Of a DNA stretch of 8,789 bases, positions 1 to 5,265 are shown one piece after another. Below the pieces are notes generated by a model. That model had not been told where the DNA came from and made no database searches. It saw only the letters and a list, made by a program, of their open reading frames with translations. This DNA is from an uncultured Clostridia bacterium. Its GTDB lineage: Bacteria > Bacillota > Clostridia > TANB77 > CAG-508. The DNA is taken from NCBI GenBank assembly GCA_948585895.1, contig CAPBNZ010000006.1:40763-49551 (forward strand), given 5' to 3'. How positions within the stretch are numbered: the stretch's first letter is position 1; each line of letters starts with the position of its first letter. The translations under genes and the position numbers were made by a program.

Positions 1-198
1 GAAGATTATAATGAATATGGTGTACCAGATAAAGACTCAACACCAGATAACCAAAAGCCAGGAGAAGACGATATAGATGATGCACCAGTTATGTTATCTA
101 TTGGTACAGGTCAAATAAGAATATACTTTACTTTAGGATTTATTGTGCTAGTAACAATTGCAGGAGGAGTTATTTTAATCAAGAAATTTGTCTTATAA
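1..198 (+). CDS. C-terminal end of a cell-surface repeat protein with a membrane anchor (5'-truncated)
   Basis: Reading frame 1 is open from the first base to a TAA at 196-198, giving the last 65 residues of a longer protein. The segment begins with a polar, Asp/Asn/Pro-rich stretch containing DSTPDN and a GEDDIDDAPV motif. That wording resembles the ends of DUF11/isopeptide-type repeat domains in clostridial adhesin-like surface proteins. A single hydrophobic helix of about 20 residues (from about IYFTLGF to GGVILI) and a short KKFVL tail follow. This layout fits an extracellular stalk held by a C-terminal transmembrane segment. No LPxTG-type sorting motif precedes the helix, so sortase anchoring is not supported. 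The gene ends just before a terminator at 216-251. The family name rests on the short tail only, so it is tentative; the membrane anchor is secure. Confidence 0.72.
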   Translation, partial: EDYNEYGVPDKDSTPDNQKPGEDDIDDAPVMLSIGTGQIRIYFTLGFIVLVTIAGGVILIKKFVL

Positions 199-215
199 TA
201 AATAAGAAAATGGCT

Positions 216-251
216 AAAATTGTCAAGGGGAATTAACCTTTTGGCAATTTT
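216..251 (+). terminator. Intrinsic terminator after the surface-protein gene
   Basis: AAAATTGTCAA (216-226) pairs with TTGGCAATTTT (241-251) with one G-U wobble, and GG/CC pairs extend the stem inward. The 3' arm ends in a T run. It lies 17 bases after the stop of the upstream gene and closes that transcription unit. Confidence 0.75.
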
Positions 252-341
252 ATTCATTGTATGTTGTAACCATCAAATTTCAATAATAGTTGGTTGCTCG
301 AATCGCACTTGCTAATAATCATTTGGTTAGCTTACATGGTG

Positions 342-370
342 TTGCAAAATAAATAGTAGTATAGTAAAAT
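342..370 (+). promoter_or_regulatory. Candidate sigma-A promoter for the methionine gamma-lyase family gene
   Basis: TTGCAA (342-347) and TAAAAT (365-370) are separated by exactly 17 bases, matching the -35 and -10 consensus at 4/6 and 5/6 positions. A start of transcription near 377 would leave a leader of about 33 bases before the ATG at 410. Between the terminator at 251 and this promoter (252-341) I see only weak short dyads and no gene. Confidence 0.5.
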
Positions 371-409
371 AATAGAGTAGGCAAATAACAAAAAAAGAGG
401 TAAGATAAA

Positions 410-1645
410 ATGAAACAAGATACAATAGAATTATCAAAACAAGTTGAGCAAGAAATAAAGCCATTATTAGAAAAAGTTGATAAAATATGTGAAGAAAATA
501 GTCAAAAAGTTTTAAGAGCATTTCAAGAATGCAAATTGCAAGAAGCACACTTAAATTCTTCAACTGGATATGGAATAGATGAAATTGGTAGAAACAAAAT
601 AGAAGAAATATATAGTCATATATTTAAAGCAGAAGATGCTCTTGTAAGAAGCCAATTAATATCAGGAACCCATGCTTTAGCAGTAACCTTATCTGCTTTA
701 TTAAGACCAGAAGACACGATGCTAAGTATTACAGGAGAACCATATGATACACTTCAAACAGTAATTGGAATAGGCAAAGAAAAAAGTAAAAGTTCATTAA
801 AAGAATTTAACATTCATTATGAGCAAATTGATTTAATAGAAAACGAATTTAACACCTCAAAAATTCAAGAAAGGTTAAAAAAGCAAGATATCAAACTTGT
901 TGAAATCCAAAGGTCGAGAGGGTATTCTACCAGAAAAAGTTTAACCATAGAAAAAATAGAAAAGGTAATACAAGCAATTAGAGAAGTAAATAAAAAAGTT
1001 ATTATTATGGTTGATAATTGTTATGGAGAATTTGTTCAAGATAAAGAACCAATTGAAATAGGAGCTGATATTGCTGTAGGGTCATTAATGAAAAATTTAG
1101 GAGCAGGAATTGCAACTTCAGGTGCCTATATTGTAGGAAATAAGGATTTAATTGAATTATGTGCAGAAAGATTAACATCACCAGGAATTGGAAAAGAAAT
1201 AGGTCCTTCTTTGAACCAAAATAGTTTATTTATAAAAGGTTTATTTTTTGCACCTAGTGTAGTAGCAAGTAGTGTAAAAACAGCTATTTTTGCCAGCCGA
1301 ATGTTACAAAAGTTAGGATATCAAGTAGACCCACAATATGATGAGATAAGAGCAGATATTGTACAAACCATTCATTTAGCAACAGAAGAAAATCTGGTAA
1401 AATTTTGCCAAGGAATACAAATGGGATCACCAATTGATTCAGATGTTATCCCATATCCTGGAGATATGGGGGGATATAATGACAAAGTTATTATGGCAGC
1501 AGGAACCTTTACACAAGGTTCCACGATAGAACTTAGTTGTGATGGTCCCATTCGAGAACCCTATATTGCTTATATGCAAGGAGGACTTACCTATGAATAT
1601 GGCAAATTGGGTATATTAAAAGCAATTGAACATATGCAAAATTAA
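410..1645 (+). CDS. ynbB: Methionine gamma-lyase family protein (aluminium resistance protein, YnbB-like), PLP-dependent
   Basis: This 411-residue protein has the features of the Met_gamma_lyase/aluminium-resistance family, cytosolic fold-type I pyridoxal-phosphate enzymes related to Cys/Met metabolism enzymes. Near the N-terminus is the family segment STGYGIDEIGR (51-61). SGTHAL (85-90) forms the phosphate-binding region. VDNCYGEF (201-208) supplies D202, expected to contact the PLP ring nitrogen. GSLMKNLGAG (224-233) places K228 as the lysine that should form the Schiff base. The C-terminal part ends with a conserved-looking glycine-rich stretch around YMQGGLTYEYGK. Length is typical of the family, so the gene looks intact. 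AGAGGT (396-401) lies 8 bases before the ATG, supporting this start. The next gene follows after 46 bases without a terminator, which suggests an operon. Family membership is firm; the true substrate and any link to aluminium tolerance are not established for most members. Confidence 0.93.
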   Translation: MKQDTIELSKQVEQEIKPLLEKVDKICEENSQKVLRAFQECKLQEAHLNSSTGYGIDEIGRNKIEEIYSHIFKAEDALVRSQLISGTHALAVTLSALLRPEDTMLSITGEPYDTLQTVIGIGKEKSKSSLKEFNIHYEQIDLIENEFNTSKIQERLKKQDIKLVEIQRSRGYSTRKSLTIEKIEKVIQAIREVNKKVIIMVDNCYGEFVQDKEPIEIGADIAVGSLMKNLGAGIATSGAYIVGNKDLIELCAERLTSPGIGKEIGPSLNQNSLFIKGLFFAPSVVASSVKTAIFASRMLQKLGYQVDPQYDEIRADIVQTIHLATEENLVKFCQGIQMGSPIDSDVIPYPGDMGGYNDKVIMAAGTFTQGSTIELSCDGPIREPYIAYMQGGLTYEYGKLGILKAIEHMQN

Positions 1646-1691
1646 AAAGGAAGAAAATAAGATAATAACCAAAAAGAAGGAAAATAAATAA

Positions 1692-2961
1692 ATGAAAGTA
1701 ATTGTAATTGGTGGAGGACCAAGTCGGAATGATGGCAGCCATAACGGCAAAACAAAATGGAAATCAAGTAATTTTGTTAGAGAAGATGAAATCATTAGGC
1801 AGAAAATTATTAATAACTGGTAAAGGAAGATGTAATATTACATCTTCTTTAGATATGGAAGAATTTATTAAAAATACGCCTGGTAATGGAAAGTTTCTAT
1901 ATAGTTGCTATCAAAATTATACGAATCAAGATATCATTCAATTTTTAGAAGAACAAGGACTAAAGGTAAAAGAAGAAAGAGGAAACAGAATATTTCCGAT
2001 AACAGACAAATCACAAGACGTTTTGCATTGTTTTACTAAAAAATTAAAAGAGTTAGAAGTAGAAATTAAATATAATACGAAAGTTACTCAAATCTTATTT
2101 GAGCAACAAGAAGGTACAAAAAGGGTAACAGGAGTAAAAACAAATCAAGGCAAATTAGAAGCAGATAAAGTTATTTTAGCAACAGGAGGAAAAAGTTATC
2201 CATTAACAGGTTCTACAGGAGATGGCTATTTTTTAGCAGAACAATTGGGACATACAATTATACCAATAAAACCATCCTTAGTTCCATTAGAAAGTTATGA
2301 AAAAGATATAGCTAGGCAGTTGCAGGGATTAAGCTTAAGAAATGTAGGAATAAAATTAGTAGATGAAGAATCCAAAAAGGAAATCTATAAAGATTTTGGG
2401 GAAATGCTATTTACTCATTTTGGTGTTTCTGGACCTACAATTTTAAGTGCTTCATCACATTTAGTCAGATATAAACAAATACACCAAAAACTAAGCCATT
2501 CATCCATCTACTTATCCATTGATTTAAAACCAGCTCTGTCAGAAGAAAAGTTAGAGGAAAGAATAGTAAGAGATTTTGAAACAATAAAAAATAAGCAGTT
2601 TAAAAATGGATTAGACAAACTATTACCACAAAAGATGATACCAATTATCATACAAAAAAGTAATATCCAACCAAATAAACCAATCAATGAAATCACAAAA
2701 ATGGAAAGGAAAGCACTAGTAAAATTACTAAAAAGTTTTACTATCAAGATAAAAGGATTCAGACCAATAGAAGAAGCAATTATTACAAGTGGAGGAATTT
2801 CCATTAAAGAAATAAATCCTAAAACAATGGAATCTAAAAAGGTAGAGGGGTTATATTTGGCAGGAGAAATAATAGATGTAGATAGCTATACAGGTGGGTT
2901 TAACCTGCAGATTGCTTATTCTACAGGTTATATGGCAGGCAATGCCGTCAACATAAATTAA
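1692..2961 (+). CDS. BaiN/HI0933-family NAD(P)/FAD-dependent oxidoreductase, frameshifted near its 5' end
   Basis: The natural start is the ATG at 1692, preceded by AGAAGG at 1675-1680. It reads MKVIVIGGGPS and then loses frame because of one extra base, best placed at C1725. Removing it joins the frames into MKVIVIGGGPSGMMAA, a textbook Rossmann FAD-binding GxGxxG start, and gives a 422-residue protein. As written, the ATG frame stops at 1821 after 43 codons. The long frame stays open from a TTG at 1708 (417 codons) but lacks the first strand and glycines. Later motifs are intact in repaired numbering: E30 for the adenosine ribose, GRKLLITGKGRCNIT (36-50), a GGKSYPLTGSTGDGY segment, EMLFTHFGVSGP, and a C-terminal LAGEIIDVDSYTGGFNLQ flavin-contact motif. 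The family holds flavoproteins including bile-acid dehydrogenation enzymes, but the substrate here is unknown. It is either a sequencing error or a recently broken gene. Confidence 0.88.
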
Positions 2962-2998
2962 GAGGTAATATTTTTATACATCTCTTACCACTTAATTT
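2955..2998 (+). terminator. Intrinsic terminator overlapping the stop of the flavoprotein gene
   Basis: AAATTAAGAGGTAA (2955-2968) pairs with TTACCACTTAATTT (2985-2998) at 13 of 14 positions around a 16-base loop, and the 3' arm ends in a T run. The TAA stop at 2959-2961 lies inside the left arm. It would end the ynbB-like/flavoprotein transcript. Confidence 0.65.
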
Positions 2999-3051
2999 TA
3001 GTTCACAGTATTGATATAGCAAGAAGGAAGAAAGGGAGATGTTAAAATAGA

Positions 3052-3681
3052 ATGAAGTTTATGACCATAAAGAAAGAGGTAGAAACCGAAATAATTGAAA
3101 AGAAGTCAAAATTTATAGCCAATTTATTTCCTGTACAAAGTATACAACAAGCAGAGGAACGAATTGGAAAAATACGAAAAAAATACCATAATGCAAGGCA
3201 CAATTGTATGGCTTATCGAATGATAGAAGATAACCAGATAGTAGAAAAGTCAAGTGATGATGGAGAACCCTCTGGAACAGCAGGATTACCTATGTTAACG
3301 ATTCTTCAAAAAAATAACTTAGCTAATATAGGAATAGTTGTTACTCGATACTTTGGTGGTATTTTATTAGGAACGGGAGGGCTTGTTCGAGCTTATTCTG
3401 ATAGTTTATTACAAGCAATAGAAAAAAGTGAAGTCGAAGAAAAATGTCCAGGAATAGAAATGCTTATTGATTTAGAATATAGCGAGTTTGAACATTTTAA
3501 ATATTATTGTAAAAACAATCATATTTTTATAACAAATGTAGAATATAGTGAATTTATTGCTTGTAGGATTGAGTTAGAAGATGATAAAAAAGAAAAATTA
3601 TTGATAGATTTTGAGACTAAGAACATTATTTTAAAAGATGTAAAAGAAATAAGTAAAAAATATGTCACGAAAAGTATATGA
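3052..3681 (+). CDS. yigZ: YigZ family protein (IMPACT/UPF0029)
   Basis: This 209-residue protein matches the bacterial YigZ/YvyE family across its length. The IMPACT domain occupies roughly residues 15-125, with KFIANLFPV near the start, ARHNCMAYR (48-56), SSDDGEPSGTAGLP (67-80) and TRYFGGILLGTGGLVRAYSD (98-117), all signature segments. Residues from about 135 to 195 correspond to the ferredoxin-like DUF1949 domain. Homologues are cytosolic and linked to translation by relation to eukaryotic IMPACT, which acts on GCN2; the bacterial role is poorly defined. The gene sits alone between a terminator at 2955-2998 and the spo0A promoter. GGGAG (3034-3038) lies 13 bases before the ATG, slightly far, and an ATG at 3061 is a possible alternative start. 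I see no convincing promoter of its own in the 90-base upstream gap. Confidence 0.93.
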   Translation: MKFMTIKKEVETEIIEKKSKFIANLFPVQSIQQAEERIGKIRKKYHNARHNCMAYRMIEDNQIVEKSSDDGEPSGTAGLPMLTILQKNNLANIGIVVTRYFGGILLGTGGLVRAYSDSLLQAIEKSEVEEKCPGIEMLIDLEYSEFEHFKYYCKNNHIFITNVEYSEFIACRIELEDDKKEKLLIDFETKNIILKDVKEISKKYVTKSI

Positions 3682-3702
3682 AAAAGGTTATTTTATAAAA
3701 AA

Positions 3703-3719
3703 TTGGAAAAAATTTCCAA
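3703..3719. repeat. Short inverted repeat between yigZ and spo0A
   Basis: TTGGAAA (3703-3709) and TTTCCAA (3713-3719) form a perfect 7-bp dyad with a 3-base spacer, just upstream of the spo0A -35 box at 3727. It is followed by A residues on the plus strand, so it is a poor terminator for yigZ. It could be a protein-binding site or simply a product of AT-rich composition. Confidence 0.35.
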
Positions 3720-3726
3720 AAAAGTA

Positions 3727-3755
3727 TTGCTTTTCCTCGAATAAATAACTATAAT
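3727..3755 (+). promoter_or_regulatory. Sigma-A-type spo0A promoter with a 0A-box-like spacer
   Basis: TTGCTT (3727-3732) and a perfect TATAAT (3750-3755) are spaced by 17 bases. The spacer contains CCTCGAA (3735-3741), which matches five of seven positions, including the TCGAA core, of the Spo0A-binding box TGTCGAA. Binding there would block or modulate RNA polymerase, so autoregulation is a reasonable inference. I found no sequence resembling a sigma-H promoter here. Confidence 0.65.
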
Positions 3756-3759
3756 AGTG

Positions 3760-3778
3760 AATGTAAAAAAATTACATT
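3760..3778 (+). promoter_or_regulatory. Hairpin at the 5' end of the predicted spo0A transcript
   Basis: AATGTAA (3760-3766) and TTACATT (3772-3778) make a perfect 7-bp stem with an AAAAA loop. Transcription from the promoter at 3727-3755 should start near 3762, so the stem would begin at, or overlap by a base or two, the transcript's 5' end. Such structures can protect mRNA from 5' decay, or this may be an operator dyad. The spo0A Shine-Dalgarno AGGAGGG (3789-3795) is outside it. Confidence 0.4.
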
Positions 3779-3800
3779 TTTAAATTTTAGGAGGGAAAAA

Positions 3801-4619
3801 ATGAAGGAAAAACTTAGTGTTTTAATTGCTGATGATAATCAGGATTTTAGCCATACACTATCTTCTTACATTAACAACCAAGAAGATATGGAAGTAATTG
3901 CTGTTGCAAAGGATGGAAATGAAGCAGTTGATATGATATCAAACACCATGCCAGATGTTGTACTATTAGACGTAATTATGCCACATTTAGACGGATTAGG
4001 AGTATTAGAAAAAGTAAATATGATAAAAATAGATAAAAAACCAATTTGCATTATGCTATCAGCTGTAGGACAAGACAAAATAACACAAAAAGCAATTGTA
4101 GCAGGTGCAGATTATTACATAGTTAAACCATTTGATATTGAAGTATTAATAAAAAGAATTAGAGAAATTAAATTCTTTAAACCAAATCAAACAGCAAATA
4201 ATTTTATAGTTAGAGAGCCAAAGCAAAAGTATATTGAATTACCAGAAAGAGAAGGAAAAAAAGAAGAGAATTTAGAAGCGTTAGTAACCAATATAATTCA
4301 TGAAGTAGGAGTACCAGCACATATTAAAGGTTATCAATATTTAAGAGAAGCCATTATGATGGTAGTAAATGATATAGATGTAATTAATCAAATTACCAAA
4401 AGCTTGTATCCTAAAATTGCCTTTAAGTTTAATACAACACCATCACGTGTTGAACGTGCAATCCGTCATGCAATAGAAGTTGCTTGGGGAAGAGGACAAC
4501 AAGAGGCAGTGGAAAATATCTTTGGATATACCATTTCAGCTGCAAAAGGAAAACCTACGAATAGTGAATTTATAGCAATGATAGCTGATAAATTAAGACT
4601 TGAATTAAAGAGTGCATAG
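3801..4619 (+). CDS. spo0A: Sporulation transcription factor Spo0A
   Basis: This 272-residue protein is a full-length Spo0A, the response regulator that commits a cell to sporulation after phosphorylation. The receiver domain (about 5-126) has the acidic pair D11-D12, phosphoacceptor D57 in VVLLDVIMP, S87 as the switch hydroxyl residue and K109 in IVKPF. A variable linker (about 127-155) leads to the Spo0A-specific DNA-binding domain, with HEVGVPAHIKGYQYLREAI (167-185) and the recognition-helix segment PSRVERAIRHAIEVAWGRG (214-232). That domain binds 0A boxes (TGTCGAA-like) in the chromosome. AGGAGGG lies 5 bases before the ATG, a strong ribosome site. The gene has its own promoter and is monocistronic here. 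The immediate upstream neighbour is yigZ rather than spoIVB, which commonly precedes spo0A in Firmicutes. All key residues are present, so it should be functional; whether the organism sporulates needs other genes. Confidence 0.97.
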   Translation: MKEKLSVLIADDNQDFSHTLSSYINNQEDMEVIAVAKDGNEAVDMISNTMPDVVLLDVIMPHLDGLGVLEKVNMIKIDKKPICIMLSAVGQDKITQKAIVAGADYYIVKPFDIEVLIKRIREIKFFKPNQTANNFIVREPKQKYIELPEREGKKEENLEALVTNIIHEVGVPAHIKGYQYLREAIMMVVNDIDVINQITKSLYPKIAFKFNTTPSRVERAIRHAIEVAWGRGQQEAVENIFGYTISAAKGKPTNSEFIAMIADKLRLELKSA

Positions 4620-4662
4620 AAAAATACATAAAAAAAACACATGTATGTAAAAATGTATTTTT
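4620..4662 (+). terminator. AT-only terminator-like hairpin directly after spo0A
   Basis: AAAAATACAT (4620-4629) pairs perfectly over 10 bp with ATGTATTTTT (4653-4662). The 23-base loop contains a further ACATGT palindrome. It begins at the base after the spo0A stop. The stem is weak in GC but the 3' arm carries the T run expected of a terminator. Confidence 0.5.
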
Positions 4663-4682
4663 ACCAATAGAATATCAGAAGA

Positions 4683-4717
4683 AAACGGGAGAATCCTATA
4701 ATAGGATTTTCCCGTTT
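4683..4717. terminator. Bidirectional intrinsic terminator between convergent genes
   Basis: AAACGGGA (4683-4690) and TCCCGTTT (4710-4717) enclose AATCCTA/TAGGATT arms, giving a stem of about 16 bp with one mismatch and a 3-base loop. On the minus strand it is followed by TTTTCTTCT and lies 18 bases past the 145-aa gene stop. On the plus strand it backs up the spo0A hairpin. It separates the two convergent genes. Confidence 0.85.
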
Positions 4718-4735
4718 CTGAAATAACATAAGAGC

Positions 4736-5173
4736 TTAGTAAAAATGCTTTTGTAGCATTTTTAGGAAAACTTCAGCATCCTGAATCGCATTTCCTAACA
4801 CTTTCAATTGTTCCACAGCTTCTTCTGATGAAAGAATCATATTACTTTCATCAATGAGACCCAAATCAAGGGTCTTTTTAAGCTTAATACCAATTGTGAA
4901 AGAAGAATAGTCGAATTTTTTAAATTCGTGATTCTTCCAGTCAGTGGGTAATTTTACATCGAAGTCAAAGTCAGCATCTTCGTATCCTTCGAACTTCTTT
5001 GTTCTCATGACATGAATCATGTCATGAGAAATTTCCAGAGCTACATATTGAGCATCCATTAGATGGCTCATGTAGGATGAGTCTTTGGAAAAAGATCCAT
5101 CTCGTAGTTCCTTGGCATGCTGATACATATGCCGTAAAAAATGGTCAGCTTGCTCTAGTGTCATTCTATTCAT
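4736..5173 (-). CDS. Hypothetical protein, 145 aa, strongly expressed-looking gene
   Basis: I do not recognise this family. The 145-residue product has no signal peptide or membrane segment and is probably cytosolic. The first ~60 residues look helical and histidine-rich (HFLRHMYQHAKELRD, ALEISHDMIHVM). An acidic/aromatic middle follows (YEDADFDFDVKLPTDW), and a predicted helix closes the protein (SSEEAVEQLKVLGNAI onward). Expression signals are excellent: promoter TTGTAG-N17-TATAAT, AGGAGG at 5182-5187 eight bases before the ATG, and a terminator just downstream. Codon use differs from neighbours, with many AAG, GAC, TTC and TAC codons, and one sampled row is 23/60 GC against 16/60 in the STAND gene. 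This fits either high expression or acquisition from elsewhere. The coding sequence is unusually rich in stem-loops. It is downstream of the 242-aa nuclease-like gene on the same strand with a 92-base gap holding its own promoter. Function unknown. Confidence 0.85.
   Translation of the reverse strand: MNRMTLEQADHFLRHMYQHAKELRDGSFSKDSSYMSHLMDAQYVALEISHDMIHVMRTKKFEGYEDADFDFDVKLPTDWKNHEFKKFDYSSFTIGIKLKKTLDLGLIDESNMILSSEEAVEQLKVLGNAIQDAEVFLKMLQKHFY
4740..4764 (-). terminator. Terminator-like hairpin inside the 3' end of the 145-aa gene
   Basis: TAAAAATGCT (4740-4749) and AGCATTTTTA (4755-4764) form a perfect 10-bp stem with a 5-base loop. It spans the last codons before the stop at 4736-4738, and on the minus strand it ends in a T run. 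It may act as a first terminator ahead of 4683-4717 or be part of the hairpin series in this gene. Confidence 0.5.
4762..5133 (-). repeat. Series of stem-loops within the 145-aa coding sequence
   Basis: Consecutive inverted repeats cover much of the gene. They are TTAGGAAA/TTTCCTAA with inner TTCAG/CTGAA (4762-4798), TGATGAAAG/CTTTCATCA (4826-4853), AGACCC/GGGTCT (4857-4875), GAAGAAT plus CGAATTT pairing with AAATTCG plus ATTCTTC (4902-4937), a 13-bp perfect stem (5002-5030), CTACAT/ATGTAG with inner GAGC/GCTC (5041-5075), GATG..TCTTT/AAAGA..CATC (5076-5101) and GGCAT/ATGCC (5114-5133). The 6- and 5-bp members alone could be chance; the longer ones are not expected at this density. Confidence 0.6.
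5002..5030. repeat. Perfect 13-bp inverted repeat with 3-base loop inside the 145-aa gene
   Basis: TTCTCATGACATG (5002-5014) is the exact reverse complement of CATGTCATGAGAA (5018-5030), with AAT between. On the coding strand it encodes residues reading ISHDMIHVMR. It is the strongest stem in the series and lies well away from the promoter and terminator. Confidence 0.85.
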
Positions 5174-5190
5174 AAAAAGTACCTCCTGGG

Positions 5191-5234
5191 TAGTATTTGT
5201 ATAAATCTATTATAACACATTTACATAAATACTA
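5191..5234 (-). promoter_or_regulatory. Operator-like dyad centred on the -10 box of the 145-aa gene
   Basis: TAGTATTTGTATAAAT (5191-5206) and ATTTACATAAATACTA (5219-5234) are inverted copies matching at 14 of 16 positions, separated by 12 bases. The midpoint falls on the -10 box (5209-5214), and the arms cover the start of transcription and the -35 side. Each arm also contains an ATTT-N4-AAAT near-palindrome. This is the arrangement of a repressor operator; the regulator is unknown. Confidence 0.55.
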
Positions 5235-5237
5235 CAA
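5209..5237 (-). promoter_or_regulatory. Sigma-A promoter of the 145-aa gene
   Basis: Read on the minus strand, TTGTAG (5237-5232) and a perfect TATAAT (5214-5209) are spaced by 17 bases. Transcription would start near 5202, about 28 bases before the ATG, so the gene need not depend on readthrough from the 242-aa gene. Confidence 0.75.
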
Positions 5238-5265
5238 GAGGCAGACTAATTCAACAATATTGTTA

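Noticed and set aside
252..341. Possible riboswitch, tRNA remnant or attachment site around CTCGAATCGC
   Set aside because: Only 5-bp dyads are present (AACCA/TGGTT, GCTAA/TTAGC); no T-box, SAM or tRNA arms can be assembled.
327..563. Minus-strand 78-codon open frame
   Set aside because: Lies mostly antisense to the methionine gamma-lyase family gene, has a Leu/Phe/Ile-only composition typical of AT-rich antisense frames, and lacks a ribosome site.
1708..1730. TTG at 1708 as the true start of the flavoprotein gene
   Set aside because: It would begin inside the GGG-PSG motif. The ATG at 1692 with upstream AGAAGG restores the canonical FAD-binding start once C1725 is removed.
2508..2804. Minus-strand 98-codon open frame
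   Set aside because: Entirely antisense within the intact part of the flavoprotein gene.
3039..3050. Three-codon ATG TTA AAA TAG frame upstream of yigZ as a leader peptide
   Set aside because: It follows GGGAG directly with no spacing for initiation and has no regulatory residue pattern.
4857..4880. Plus-strand terminator AGACCC/GGGTCT followed by TTTTT
   Set aside because: It lies inside the oppositely oriented 145-aa gene, two terminators beyond spo0A. A 6-bp stem is weak, so I listed it only within the stem-loop series.
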